Notes: a model not told the origin generated them from the letters alone. A stretch of DNA of 34,782 nucleotides from Cristatella mucedo (GCA_009760855.2 WPIO01000503.1:1-34782), one strand, 5' to 3'; positions 9,772 to 21,500 are shown, counted from the first letter of the stretch. Numbers and translations are program-made.

Positions 9772-12478
9772 CAGGGGGGCTCAACCTTTTTTGCGTTGGG
9801 GGGGGCCACATTTCAAAAATTTAAAAGGTCCGGGGGCCACATGTAAATTGGCGTAGTTGACCGCATCAGAAAATAAGATCGTAATTTAGTATGACTATTA
9901 CTATTATACTTAATAAATAAACCACAATACAATAGTATTTTTTAGCCTAATTATAATTAAAAATAATTAATAATAAAAATTTAATCATGTGTTCTGGAAA
10001 AAGTTCGATAGATATTATGGCCAATCTCTTACTTTTGGATTTTTATTTTAATAACATTAAGACAGAAGCTTATAAAATTTACAAAATTACATGACAAGGA
10101 CTCACATAATATTAATGTCTTCGGATTAATTAAATGCCACAGGTATTCAATGTCTTCTGCACTGCAGGCATCAATGAGATATTTGGCATTGTTTCTGTTT
10201 GCATAAAAAGTCGACATCTGCTGCAGCAGTGGATGTGGCAATTCTAAGGATTCCTGATAAATGTTTTTCTGTGAGAACGGATCGAGTCTTTGTTTTCACA
10301 TTTTTCAGTCTGGAAAAAAGCTGTCCACAGCAATATGTGCTGCCAAAAAGTGCAATATACCTGCGAGCATGCTTGGCTAGGTTAGGAAAAGACTCTGATG
10401 AAACATACTTCTTGTAAAAGGTAACAAGGTCATGCTGATCATAAGCAGTTTTTAAATTGGTTATTATGAATGTCGATTAGTTCGAGGAGAAATTCATCAG
10501 GTGAATCAAAGGGATCGATATTAAATGGATTACTAATCATGTTCATGTCATCCGCATGTTGCTGGAAATCCTGAAACCTCTCTTTGAATTCATCAACAAG
10601 TTTGCTAACAAGAGTGGAGTACTTCATATGAGCCAGCGTTTCAGGCGATTTTGTTGCTAGTATTGTGAAATGTAACAGTTTCTTCTGATCCAAGTGTTTC
10701 CGGAAAAGTTTCAGCATTTGCACAAACGCGACAACACACTCATACATTTTATGGACCAGTTGATCCTTTCCTTAGAGTTTGACATTAAGATATGCAAGAT
10801 GTTTGGTCATGTCCACCAAAAAAAGCCAAGTCATTCAACCACTGCTGGTCATCGAGGAAGCCAACATCTTTTCCCTTTTCTGTCATAAATGTTTTTATTT
10901 CGTCCCGAAGTGACAAAAACCGGGCTAACGTGTTTGCCCTACTTAGCCAACGGACTTGGCAGAAATTAATAACATCACAATGATCCGATCCCAGCTCTTC
11001 AAGGAAAGCCTGAAACTGTCAGTGGTTTAGCACACGAGACCTTATCGCGTTGACTGTTGAAACTACATCGTCCATTACATGTTGCATGCTCAAGACCTTT
11101 GCACATAGCTGTTCTTGGTGGATGATGCAGTGATGACTGACAATTTTGTGAGGTACTAATTTTACCATTAAAGATACAAATTCACTGTGTCTACCTGTCC
11201 TTGAAGGGGCTCCGTTTGTGGTTAAACCAATCAATTTAGTTTTAGGAAGATTAAATTTTGTGAGGACCCTCTTGACCTGATCCAAAATATCCATCCCCGT
11301 TGTTGTGCCTTTCATTGAACATATATCCAACAGTTCTTCGATAATGACAAACTTTCCTGTTACTCAGCGTACAAACACCAACAATTGAGCCGTATCGCTA
11401 TTGTCCGTGCTTTCGTTGAGCGCAAGGGAATAAAATTCGCATTCAGCAAGTCTTTTAGTGAGACTTTCTTCTATGTTGGATGCGAGCTCGTCAACTCTTC
11501 TCGCAACCGTTTCATGAGAAAGACTGACTATCTCTACTTCTGACTTCTTTTCTGGACATGCCACACCAGTAAACAGCCTGAGGCATTTCTTAACAAATTC
11601 ACCATCGGAAAATGCTTTGCCCCGCTTAGCTATAGCTTCAGCTATTAAAGAACTTACTTCGGTTGAAGCCTCGGACGTGTTGCTGACTGCTGTAAACAAT
11701 GACTGCTGCCCGATGACGCTCTGGTTCAATGAGTTCACGCGATCAATTCGAAGTTGACCAGTCAGGCTGTTGTACCTGTCGCCATGCTTTGTTAAAAAAT
11801 GTTGCTTAACATTGTACTCCTTTGCAACGGCAATTGTTTCTTGGCATATTAGGCACAATATCCTACCGAAGCGTTCCATTCCAAAATAGTCTACAGTCCA
11901 AGATGCTTTGAACAGGCTTCCTTCCGCGTCAATTTTTCGTTTTTTGCTAGTATTCACATTCGCCGCAATTTTTCTCTGTGGAATAAAAAACAGATCAGTT
12001 ACGAATTGATTAATTTATATTTTATCACAGCAATATCTTAGTATTAGTAAGTAAGTTGGGCAATACGCGTTTTTTGAAAAACCTACCTGAATGATTCCTG
12101 TTTGTGCAGCAGCAGCCGACAAACGGCTCTTTTTTTCTGTCCACAGTGTGAAACAGTTTCCGCTTGCGGAAGCGTTATAAATGTGATCGTAATGGCGCGG
12201 CTGTAGCACAAATATATTACCCCTTTACGCCAAAATGTTCACATGAAGGCTAACAAAATAAATCGATGTTTTACCTTCACGCGAAAATAGCCATTCGGAC
12301 ACCTTCACGCTTCACGCGCGCGGGAAGTACATCACAGCGCCTTATATCGCCGTTTGTAATGATTAAAAATTAACGAAAAACATGGAGTGACGAATACTTT
12401 TGGGATAACGTTGCGGGCCGCATGGAAGACCTCGGCGGGCCGGGTTGTGGCCCGCGGGCCACGTGTTGGACATCCCTG
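9772..12478 (-). mobile_element. Full-length hAT transposon, copy 1, with exact 8-bp target duplication
   Basis: The element starts CAGGGGGGCTCAACC at 9772. Its other end, read from 12478 on the minus strand, is CAGGGATGTCCAACACG, giving imperfect terminal inverted repeats with GGCC-rich subterminal stretches. It is about 2.7 kb and flanked by CCCTAGTC on both sides. The single gene is a minus-strand BED-finger transposase with stop codons, so this copy could move only if helped by another. The exact flanking duplication shows that the two ends have not recombined since insertion. Confidence 0.92.
10171..11957 (-). pseudogene. hAT transposase, broken (BED finger / GTF2IRD2-like family)
   Basis: The start MNTSKKRKIDAEG at 11957 leads into a BED-type zinc finger (CLICQETIAVAKEYNVKQH, about 11855-11795). 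The catalytic-core motif SLALNEST lies near 11420. The GTTTGMDI and HHCIIHQEQLCAKV region is at about 11310-11090. The C-terminal hAT dimerisation domain ends at 10171 (motifs ALFGSTYCC and TEKHLSGILRIA, about 10350-10240). About 595 codons is normal for this family. Breaks: TGA near 11364-11366 and TGA near 11019-11021, the second perhaps from decay of a CGA codon, plus frame changes near 10780 and 10440. The protein would have excised and inserted its own element. Assignment is firm from motif order plus the intact element ends. Confidence 0.85.
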
Positions 12479-12486
12479 CCCTAGTC
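12479..12486 (+). repeat. 8-bp target-site duplication, right copy (CCCTAGTC)
   Basis: Exact match to 9764-9771, directly after the hAT terminus CATCCCTG. Confidence 0.9.
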
Positions 12487-12760
12487 CGTTCCAGTGTCAA
12501 GTTCCGGTTGCTATTCGTAAGGCCGCTTTCGAGTCGAGGTACGCATACGCGTTCGCATTCAACAGATAATTCTTCGTTTCTTTTTTTCGGAGAAGCTTCG
12601 GAAAAGCCGTTTTCCAGTCAAGGTACGCATACGCATTTGAAAGATAAGTTAGTTTTTCGTTTCATGTCTACTCCAATTCTTCTTTCTTGTTATGTCCGTT
12701 CCAGTGTCGTAACAGTCGAAAGTTCCAATCGTTATCCGTGTAACGAGCAAATTGTCTAAT
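12487..12760. repeat. Imperfect direct duplication flanking the hAT
   Basis: GTCCGTTCCAGTGTC occurs at about 12484 and again at about 12690. GGTACGCATACGC occurs near 12538 and 12622, in the same order. This suggests an old tandem duplication of about 85-200 bases. No coding function is visible. Confidence 0.4.
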
Positions 12761-13429
12761 TACCTACTTTGACAATTTTCCCATTATCCGGATTAGAGCT
12801 GCGTTTTCTTCTCCGTTCGTGTGATTTCAAAATGCTGTTCTCCAGCTTTAAAATGGCTGCGTCCTGCAACAGAAAGAGAGCCACACCCATATGATTAACG
12901 ACTGTGACAGGTAAAGATTTTCTTCAATAAATCGCAACGAGCGAGCGAGCGACGAGCAGATTCGAATGGCTGGGTCGACGCAGAGCACATTCGAGAGAAG
13001 CACATACTGCCTGACTGAGAAGAGATTAAATATTTCAGCACTGGAGTTGTCACCTCGTGCTACTGTCAGAAAATGGGCTTGCATGTCGTGAGCCGGACAA
13101 ACATTCCTTCCCTCGTCCACTGTAGAGCTTGGAAATGAGTGCTAGCTATCGGTAGTGCCGATGCCCAATAGAGCGACAAAATGCTCTACTGGCAAGCTTG
13201 GGTGAATGGGGGGGGGGGCACTAAAATGAAGGCATGAGGCTGTCGACAATTGCAGTTGCCCAGTCACACCAGAGCGCTTAACGAAAACCTAGCCTAGCTA
13301 CACTTTTTAAGCAAGTTGAACAGCCTTAACTACGAGTATGCACCGGATGGATTGCACTCATGAGTACATCAATGGTTAGCAACTCTTGCAAAAGTCTGAC
13401 TTATCTTTTCAAATATGTTAAATAGACAA
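12761..13429. other. No gene seen; poly-G run near 13209
   Basis: There are short, unrelated frames only. A run of ten G residues lies near 13209-13218. Confidence 0.4.
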
Positions 13430-13568
13430 ATAAATATAATTCATTTGTATAGCGCCCCAAGAGAACTTAATCTCTATCCAGGCGCTTCGCATACGCCTCG
13501 GGGCTCGAGCTCACGACCTCAGCCAGACCTCGGCTGATGTGAGTGCATTAACCGCTGGACCAATCCTG
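13430..13568 (-). mobile_element. tRNA-derived SINE, family A, copy 2
   Basis: Read on the minus strand it starts with the box-A-like TGGTCCAGCGGTTAATGC, then box-B-like GAGCTCGAGCCCC. Next comes the hairpin tail GAAGCGCCTGGATAGAGATT ... GGGGCGCTATAC (about 13488-13451), and an AT-rich end near 13430. This is the clearest tRNA-like head of the three copies. Confidence 0.75.
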
Positions 13569-14560
13569 CTCAGCGTTATAAAGATATCACAACAAAATGA
13601 TTATCCAACAAACTATACATATGCCAGTCATTCAATGCCGTCGAATGCAGCAGCACTACGAAGAGACCTCAGCTCTAGTCATGCCGACATGGTTGCAGCA
13701 GTGGCTTTACGATGGAGAAAAAACAACGAAGCAATCGACTAAGAAAATAATCTCTCCAAGCACCACAAGGAAATCGTCTCTGAACATGAGGGTGAAGGAA
13801 AGAGAGCAAGGCAGAAATAATAAACAAACGACGACGATTGGGTTCACTGGGCTGCCCAGCACGTTCAGTGGGCGAGCCAGCACACTGAAAGCAGGCACAT
13901 AAATCCTTGCTCATATTGATATTCATGCCATGTGTGATAATAGAACTATCAGGCGGAACCGCAACAACGTGACCAATCAGGAGAGGCCTGGCTCACGGTG
14001 TGGTCCTGGAGTCAACATAGGATGGTTGCCAATAAACGTGGTCTGTTCGTTGTGCTGCGTCTTATCATTACACCATGCAGCGGCTGCCACTACCACCTCT
14101 AGCACCAGACCCCCTCGATCTACCTATCTACACAGCTTGGCCATGAGTCTCGTAAGGGCGCTGATTTCTTCCTTAAGTTTTGCATTTTCAACATTCACAC
14201 TCCTGTTGCTGAAAGGTCTGACGGTATGACAGCACAAACGCGAAATCAAACTCGGAGGCAGAAACAGTTCAGGGGCGGTGGTGGTCAATGAGAACAAAAA
14301 CGTTGGGCGGAGAGTTAGCAAACACGATGCATAAAGAATCGGTACCCGATGCTGCAGCTTGCACAAACAAGAGAACATAACATGCTTTCGACCGTGCAGC
14401 AGGGTAGGTGATGGCTAGTATAGGTTGCTTTACTTTTTTGGCCTATGGGCCTCTGCAGTGAGGCACAGGTAGGATGAATGCCAGAAGAAAGCCACTCTCA
14501 CCAAGTCAATCCTGCAGTTTCTTCATTGATCCTGCAAGAGTCGCTCTCCTCTTTTCCACT
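13569..14560. other. No gene seen
   Basis: Overlapping short frames on both strands (for example 13675-13926 minus and 13930-14229 plus) lack domain signals and look like chance frames. Confidence 0.35.
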
Positions 14561-14562
14561 CT

Positions 14563-14581
14563 TTCTCTCACCCACTCTCTC

Positions 14582-14615
<34 letters not shown>

Positions 14616-14645
14616 CCATTATCTCTCTTTCTCCCTCTTTCTATC
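14563..14645 (+). repeat. CT-rich microsatellite
   Basis: A (CT)n tract with interruptions, purest at about 14575-14615. The Ser/Leu-rich reading across it is a by-product of the repeat. Confidence 0.85.
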
Positions 14646-14699
14646 ACTAGCTCTTACTCACAATCACCTACAAAGTCTCTCTCGATTTCCCGCTAGGCA

Positions 14700-16882
14700 G
14701 TACTGATAGTGGCCATTGTAGATACAGGCCGTCGGAAAGTCGGAAGCAACTGCACCGTCAACGCAACTAGGCGCAGATGGCCAGCACATTCAAAAGCAAA
14801 AGGTCGACAAGAAAGAGCAGCAATACGCAGTAGTGCTTAGTGCAGGGCTGTTAAGGCTTTTTGGGGTCTGATGATGTTATTTACTTTAAGATACTATTTC
14901 AGCAACGAAACTAAGGAAGATCAAGGTCGTTCGGATAATTTCTGATGACTTAGGTAAGAGCTTTTCGGTTGCAAAACCCTTCTAACAGTGACAGCCTGAA
15001 ACTGATGACCCGTCCTGTGAAACTGAAGATTTGTAGCGAATGCCTAACAAAGATTATCCTAATAGTGATCGGTTAGTATGGGTAGTCCGTGAGCCATGTA
15101 AGTATGGTTTTCGGTTATCTTCCTTCGGTTATGTCGGCTTCATGTTTGTGTTACCCATGTAATTTTGTGCATGGGTAGATACGCTCCCAGTTGCTTGAAA
15201 CTGTTGCAGTACACAAGGCTATTGAAATAACTATTTGTCTCCTTCTTGCAGCCTTTTGAAAAGCTTGAATGTGATGAGCATGTAGTGTTTTATGTATTTC
15301 TGAAGAAAAGTGTTTTAGGTTTCAGAAGCAAATGCTTGTAGTAACTCATTTTAAATATGTTTTGTCAACTGCCCAATTTTCTCTTGAAAATAAACTAAAA
15401 GAGATTATCCTATGCTTAATCATTTACATATGTACCACTGCATCTGCTTTTTTCTGCTTTATGCAACTTATGACAGGATCTTCTTTGTGTAGAATGTGTG
15501 ATATCGATTAGCTGTACCATGAGAAAAGACATCTCGGAAATAAGCCCTTGATTGTTTCATGTAGTGGATGTGAGTGCCGTGTGGCTTGATTTCGCCTTCT
15601 CAATGTATTGTAGCTCGTATATATTTGATTAAAAACGCTTTTTAAAGGCACTGTTTCAGGATCGATTTTCAATTATAAAATTCTGCTAGGCCGAGTGCAA
15701 TCGAGCCGAAACCTGTTCAATCGGGCACAACACAGCACATTTGAGCAATTTATCAATGCTAGTGATTCTTAAATATTATTGCTTCTAAAAACTGCTTAAT
15801 AACAAATTAATTCTCTTGATGTAAAAGTACGTGCACACTGGGAGGGCATCACGACTCGGGCATAACTAGCGAGCGTTATCGAAAATTTTCATCTCAAACC
15901 AGATTCCATGCTCGTAACATTAGCAATCTATCATTCCTTAATTCGGTATTACCTCTTGTCCAGCATCTGAAGCTACCCTTTGGACTTCAATGAAAACTTC
16001 TGGCGCATCCAGGGTGAAAGACCAATGAGTTTTCTGGTTCTTCTGAAAAATGGAGGGCAATAGTCTCCCGTTTGTTACTTTTTGACTAGCTGCTCTGAGT
16101 TTGCTTAAAGACGATTAGAAGTGATATTGAGACCTTGCATGCAGTGAGTGTACACACTCACCACTCTTCTTCACATTTTCAACTACCACCCTAGTTGGCA
16201 CACCTAATTAGATCTGCTGTAAAAAAAAAGCGGAAGAAGCAAAGACGGTAAGTTTAGGTGTTTGCATTTGTATGATCACACGATTCTGGTAAGTCACGCG
16301 CCCATAGATCCTTTATTTCATGCATGTATCTTCTGTACACAACCCTGAACCTAGCCATGCTCATTCACAAATACTGAGTAAGTTGCTTTCCACTGTATAT
16401 GTAGGAAGGTCTGCATTATGGCTTCCAAGAATTGTGCACCTCTTTCTTTTGTCAAACGAAGCCTGATCAGTAGCTCCTTTTTGGTGCCAGATCACGACAT
16501 GCATCTTCATTCTTCCGAAAAGTCAAGCATGCCACTGCAATCGCATAATATTGTATGACGTAAAATCCAGATCAACGACGAATTAAGGAAGTCTCACACG
16601 TTTATATAGACGAAGAGTGAAACACAACTCTCTCGTTCGGCTGTACGACCGAATGGCAATACAAAACTATATCGGAGTAGCAAGGATCGAGCGAGTAAAG
16701 TGCACGCGGATCGCAAGCCCGTGCCACGAAGCCGGTCTTTTATTGTATACAAACTGGCAACGGCTGCAGAGAGCGTGTGAAACCTTGAACTCAATTGCAC
16801 TTTCTTGCTGAGCATTTCTGTAAGCTCAAAGCCAGTGCTTTCAAGGTGGGCAGTATAGTGAGACACTGTCCGCCTGCAGTCC
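14700..16882. other. About 2.2 kb of AT-leaning DNA without a supported gene
   Basis: Almost no open frame longer than 60 codons occurs until 16594. No transposon end, RNA gene or tandem array was recognised. Confidence 0.4.
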
Positions 16883-17279
16883 TGTAGCGCCCTGCTGGCC
16901 TTGGCTGAATTTTAGCACGAACAAGAGCTGTTTGGAGGCGGGCTAGAACTCCTTTGTCCTGGAGCAGTGAGCCAGAGAGGAGCGTCAGTGCGGTTAGAGA
17001 GGAAGCGCTTAGGAGCAAGCCAGGAAGCTCTCTGACCAACGGTGGCGAGTCGGCCTTTGGAATTGGTCCGATACCCGCGGGAGCGGCTGATTGATGTTGG
17101 CTGGCCTAACAACCTTCGCCATCACTCTGTCCAAAAAGAATCGTCTGGAACCCATTCGCCATTCAAGCTGGACAGAGGGGACATTCCAGTGGCCTAGTGT
17201 CGGTATTAATTCCTCACCGTAATGGGCCATGGTGTCGGGCCCAATACCACTAAGCTCTTGCCCCATTGTCTCAGCCAAG

Positions 17280-17287
17280 TATTTAAG
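17280..17287 (+). promoter_or_regulatory. TATA-like element of the probable LTR
   Basis: TATTTAAG is followed by a GC-rich stretch. Its place about 400 bases into the LTR fits a U3 promoter. The call is inferred from position only. Confidence 0.35.
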
Positions 17288-17631
17288 AGCCGAGCGACGC
17301 TTGCTCTGGGTCTTTTGCCTGGTGTCGTTTGTCTTTGGTCCGGCTCTGCGCCTCGGCGCCGTCGGGCACTCGTTTCTCTGAAAGCGAGGGAGGAGGGCGG
17401 GCTGTCCGCCGACGATGGACGGAGCAGGACGAGACAACGCTAGGAGGATTCGGTGGAACTCCACCGAACACGGTCGTATCGCGCCCGAGCTGGCATTTTG
17501 TGTTCTTTCGTGTTTTGTGTGTTCGCGCTAGCACGTGGTCTCGGCATAGGGATTTGCCGGTGCGAGCTAGGCGTAGTTGGCGTCTGTGGAGCCCTAGTTC
17601 TCCGGGTAGGATTTGGGCTCCGGTTCGCGCT

Positions 17632-18090
17632 TCAGTGTGGAGAAGTATTTCCTCCGCAAGAGTGCTTGAGTTGGCTTGTGTAGAGTATTCCTGCCGCACT
17701 GGTGAAAACAGAGTTCTAGTTCCCGGTCAGGGTTTAGACTCTGGTTCGGGCTCCGTCTATTTGGGTCGTTTCCCACTATACACGTAAGCAGCCCCAGTGT
17801 GGAGAAGTATTCCCTCCGCAAGAGTGCTTGAGGTGGCGTGTGTGGAGTATTCCGGTCGCACTGGTGGAAACCGAGTTCTAGTTCACCGGTCGAGGTTTAG
17901 ACTCCGGTATGCGCTTCAGTGCGGAGGAGTATTCCCTTCGCAAGAGTGTTTTAAGTTGGCGTGTTTGGGGTATTCCCTCGGCACAGGTGGGAACGGATTC
18001 CTAGTTCACCGTTTAGGGTTTAGGGTCCGGGTCGCGCTTAGTGTGGAGGAGTATTCCCTCCACAAGAGTGTTAGCGTAGCTGAGAACGTG
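17632..18090 (+). repeat. Tandem repeat inside the LTR, about 122-bp unit, 3 to 4 copies
   Basis: Units begin at about 17635, 17798, 17919 and 18041. Each starts with GTGTGGAGAAGTATTCCCTC or a near variant, followed by CGCAAGAGTG. The first three copies also contain a second GGAGTATTCC-like motif and a GTTCTAGTTC stretch; the fourth is truncated. Spacings are about 163, 121 and 122 bases, so the first unit carries an extra segment near 17760-17797. Confidence 0.85.
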
Positions 18091-18145
18091 CGAGGAGTGT
18101 GGAGATAAAGCTGAACTAGACGCGCAGCGACTTTGTGCGCTTGCG

Positions 18146-18151
18146 AATAAA
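18146..18151 (+). terminator. Polyadenylation signal AATAAA of the probable LTR
   Basis: AATAAA is followed about 20 bases later by a GT-rich stretch (CTGTGTGTCTCG). This fits the end of the R region of an LTR. Confidence 0.4.
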
Positions 18152-18787
18152 GTTCAGTAAAATCCCCAATCTGTGTGTCTCGCTTCTAATTCACGCCGCG
18201 GACTCACGACCCCCTTTAGTAACGGTAGGCAGGTCAGCGCCAGAAACGCTCGTTTCGTGGCGGCCAGCTTATTGTGCGTAGGCGCGCACCGAACGGCATT
18301 AGGCGATAGGCTACGCCGATAGGTAAGCGGCAGGTCAAGCTAACCCCGCCGAGCCTTCGGCGTTACAGTACTAGTCGAGATGTGCCGGATACTTGCTCGG
18401 ATACCGAACCCAAGCTGTCCAGTCGAGCCGCTGATTCACAATTCAGTCAACACCTCCTATAAAAGTTTCAAGCATGAATACAAAACTTACCCATTACAAA
18501 CCTTGGTGAACCTTGACTGACACTTGAAATCCCTTCTAAGACGATGAATCCGTCATGAGAAAAGGTTTCAGCACGCTTGTTCGACATCATGAATAATAAT
18601 GTAAAAGAATCCACTTGGACCAACAACAGTATAAAGCGAGAGGAATGACGTCATAGAACGTCATTAAAGCAGCTGGAGTCTACACCTGACATCCTATAAA
18701 TGCATTAAAAAGCAATCTCTCAGCCCAATAATCTTTGCCAAGCAATACACGCCAGTAAATGTTTAGCAGACAGCATTTGAGCTGGTT

Positions 18788-18925
18788 TGGTCCGGCCATT
18801 AAGGTGCTCGCCCAGACCAAGGTCTGGCTGAGGTCGTGGGCTCGAGCCCCGAGGCATATGTGAAGCGCCTGAATAGAGATTAAGTTCTCTTGGGGTGCTA
18901 TATAAATGAATTATATTTTTTTCTA
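18788..18925 (+). mobile_element. tRNA-derived SINE, family A, copy 3
   Basis: It carries a box-A-like TGGTCCGGCCATTAAGG, box-B-like GGGCTCGAGCCCCG, and hairpin tail GAAGCGCCTGAATAGAGATT ... TTGGGGTGCTATA (about 18862-18902). It ends in AT-rich DNA. It closely resembles the copies at 100-235 and 13430-13568. Confidence 0.75.
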
Positions 18926-19274
18926 GAGCAATCACTCGTGCTATGGTGCTTTGGCCAGATTCAATTTCCTACATTGCACGTCCAGAGACCCGGTGCTCGG
19001 CTACTCGAACCCTCAAAATTAAAATATAAAAAGGTTTGAGCTGGTGGCAGTCAATGCCAACTGACTATGCGAAAATAATGAAGGCTTTACGAAGTCGCAC
19101 GTAGGATGCATCAGTCGATGGGCCGAGCACCACGAGACGAGAGCGTCTGAGAAGCGGCAGGCACCTGAGAGCAGTCTGCTTCTGTCCGGTAAAAAGTTGT
19201 AGCAGCCGCTGTCCACTGGCCGTCAGGCTGGGTTGGTGTGGGTCCTTTCTCCTCTGTTGAATGGTGATCTGCTT

Positions 19275-19745
19275 CTAGATACATCTATTTAGTGTCCGAC
19301 TGGCAGGAATTAAGATTTCTAATGAAAAAAGATGCCCTGGTCTTTTAAGCTTTCGGCTGTAAACTCGAAGGAAGTTCTTGAAATCGAGTAGATCTTCATC
19401 AGACCCCGATTTCTTGAAACGACGTTCAAGCCTGTGCTTATCCCGCTGTATCTTTAGGAGATTTTTTGTAAATTGAAAGGAATCTCCACGACTTTGAACA
19501 CGGATAGAGCGAACGGGAGCATGCTTGTCAAGAGCACTCTTAAGTGTAATGTTCATAGCATCAGTGAGGGTATCGAGGCTGCCGGTCGAGTCTGAATGCA
19601 GATCAAGAAGAACTGCATCACAAACAGATTTCCAAAACTTGTCCATGTCAAGCATGCAACGTCTGAGTGGACTACTCAAACTCCTACTCAAAGTCGGTTG
19701 GCTGGTTCGTTTGTCCACGGCCTTGTCTGATCGGGCGGATGGCAA
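19275..19745 (-). pseudogene. LINE ORF2 fragment (endonuclease to reverse-transcriptase linker, L2/CR1-like)
   Basis: About 156 codons are open on the minus strand. The segment LKSALDKHAPVRSIRVQSRG is at about 19540-19480. It is followed by a basic stretch with QRDKHRLERRFKKSG at about 19455-19410. This order is typical of the region between the AP endonuclease and the reverse transcriptase in L2/CR1-type LINEs. No catalytic motif lies inside, and both neighbouring domains are missing, so it is a fragment. Its relation to the other LINE pieces here cannot be judged because the segments do not overlap. Confidence 0.7.
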
Positions 19746-20235
19746 AACATTGTTTACTCGCTGTGATGGAGCTTTTCAGAATACATGTACTATTTGTCAT
19801 AAGGCTTGGTGAGGAATGATTGATGCTGTTGTTAAATTTTGAGTTCGTGTGCATGCTGAATGCTCGGTTCAGCTGATGCTCAGATTAGACTCCAGCATTT
19901 TCTATATATCTGCACATGCAGGCTGCTAGGGCACATTGGTTGCACATGACTGGCTTTCTCTTCCTCTTGTTGCCAGCCCTCCCTCTCTTTCAAGACCACA
20001 CAGCTGACCGATTGGATAAGCAGCCGTTTTCTTCACCAACCAGCGTTCTATTCACGGCTTGTGCTGCTATCGAGCTTTTTCTTCGGTGCTTGCCTGAACC
20101 AGTTGCTGCTGGTGCCCCGTCTTTAGCTCTATCTATCTAAGCAGACAGCTTTAATTGCCTGTCCTTACTGCTGCCACTGTCGACGCCCCGTCAACGGGAC
20201 CAGTCCAGTGCAATGACAGATCGTCTCATTAACAA
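19746..20235. other. No gene seen
   Basis: Short frames only, with no recognised repeat. Confidence 0.35.
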
Positions 20236-20312
20236 AATGTAAAGTGTCTAGGAAGAGATTGAGTTCTGTGAATGTGTTTTTATAAATAGTATTATTATTA
20301 TTATCATTAATG
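20236..20312 (+). mobile_element. L2-like LINE 3' tail fragment
   Basis: AAATGTAAAGTGTCTAGGAA, GAGATTGAGTTCTGTG and a TATTATTATTATTATC tail match the LINE 3' end seen at 24540-24640. Only the terminal part is present. Confidence 0.65.
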
Positions 20313-20574
20313 TTATTGCTGGAGCAGTGCCGCGTGGAGCGACTGAGGCTGCTGCTGTCGAAGCTTAAAGTTGCCTTCTGGAATCACTATGGGGAAGAGC
20401 TGAACGTGGTTAGACTCTGCTTTTTCAACTTTCGGGCACCAGCATTCCCGCATCCGGGCGAAGCATCGAGGATCCGCGTTAGAGAGATCGAGGGAGGCCG
20501 CAGGCCTGCTGATTACCCTTCATCGGCCCGTGCCGGTAGCAACGGCAAAAAACCGCCCTTTTCTCTCAGGTAAG

Positions 20575-20833
20575 AGTGAGAGAAAGGGAGCGAGACGGAG
20601 ACGGAGATAAAGATGGAGAGATATGAGAGAGACTAAGACGGGGAGGCGGAAACACAGACAGACAGACGGAGAGAGACAGAAATTATGAGAAAGAGAGACG
20701 GGGAGAGAAACAGAGAAAAAGAGGGAGAGATATGGCGCGAGTGGCAGAGAGAATGTGAGAGATATATGGTGAGAGACAGAGGAGAGAGAACCGAGAGACG
20801 AGAGAGAGAGGAGAGACAGACAGAGATAGAGAC

Positions 20834-20926
<93 letters not shown>

Positions 20927-20951
20927 CAAACAGAGATAGATACGACAGAGA
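20575..20951 (+). repeat. Purine-rich GA microsatellite
   Basis: GA-rich DNA with a nearly pure (GA)n core at about 20838-20920, ending next to the TAA-repeat tail of the LINE copy at 20952. The Arg/Glu and Ser/Leu readings on the two strands come from the repeat and are not genes. Confidence 0.9.
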
Positions 20952-21500
20952 GATAATAATAATAATAATAATATTGCACTTGATAAAGCGCCCTCAGAGA
21001 ACTCAATCTCTTTCTAGGCGCTTTACATTTGCTGCAAAGTGATACGCAATAGAATAGTAAGTAAAATCATGCTTGAAAAACAAACAAAATGAATAACATG
21101 GTTAGGGGTTACATGCACTGGGTCAGCATGCAAATGTGGTTAGTGGCAGCATGAACAGTGTCAGCACGCATAAGCACATCGAGGACGAATCAAAAAGACC
21201 CACTAAATGCTGTCCTAAATAGGTATGTTTTTAAGTTTCTTTTAAATGTGGTCAGGTCAGGGGATGTTCTGATGCAGGTCGGGAGGGAGTTCCAGGCTGT
21301 GGGAGCATACGAGCTAAATGCACGGTCTCCAAAGGATTTAAGGTTTGTACGAGGTATTTCTAGACTGTTGGATTCCGAAAAGCGAGTGGTACGATGCTTT
21401 GCCTGATGGGGTAGTATATCTGAAAGATAGGCTGGAGCCATAGAATGAAGAGACCTAAAAGTGAGCGACAAAACCTTGAAGTCAATCCGATGCAGAAAAA
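20952..21500 (-). mobile_element. 5'-truncated L2-like LINE copy
   Basis: On the minus strand the order is ORF2 C-terminus, 3' untranslated region, hairpin tail (21024-20985), then a TAA-repeat end (20972-20953). It has the best preserved 3' end of the family in this window. The 5' truncation point is near 21500. Confidence 0.85.
21190..21500 (-). pseudogene. LINE ORF2 C-terminal fragment
   Basis: The minus-strand reading has the usual L2/CR1 C-terminal motifs in order: RIDFKVLSLTFRSLHSMAP (about 21490-21435), FGDRAFSSYAPTAWNSLP (about 21330-21280) and LTTFKRNLKTYLF (about 21250-21215). In full elements this region follows the reverse transcriptase and is the part closest to the 3' tail. The frame is open to a stop at 21190, so this piece is little decayed. 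Upstream codons past about 21500 lie in unrelated sequence. Confidence 0.8.

Larger units (their letters stand above)
16883..18367 (+). mobile_element. Probable solo LTR of a retrotransposon
   Basis: The segment begins TGTAGCGCC (16883-16891) and ends GGCGTTACA (18359-18367). These are short inverted ends of the TG...CA type usual for LTRs, matching at 8 of 9 positions. Inside are a TATA-like TATTTAAG at 17280-17287 and a polyadenylation signal AATAAA at 18146-18151, in the order expected for an LTR promoter and terminator. No reverse transcriptase or primer-binding site follows, so it would be a solo LTR, formed by recombination between two LTRs. The flanking bases GTCC and GTAC match at only 3 of 4 positions, so a target duplication is not proven. 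It is GC-richer than its surroundings. Long overlapping frames on both strands inside it are probably chance. Confidence 0.5.

Noticed and set aside
14478-14696. Ser/Leu-rich frame across the CT repeat
   Set aside because: The composition is dictated by the (CT)n microsatellite.
17009-17821. Long overlapping frames on both strands (138-152 codons)
   Set aside because: They lie in GC-rich sequence within the probable LTR and its tandem repeats, overlap each other on both strands and show no domain.
20633-21006. Ser/Leu-rich minus-strand frames and Arg/Glu-rich plus-strand frame
   Set aside because: They arise only from the (GA)n microsatellite and have no independent coding signal.
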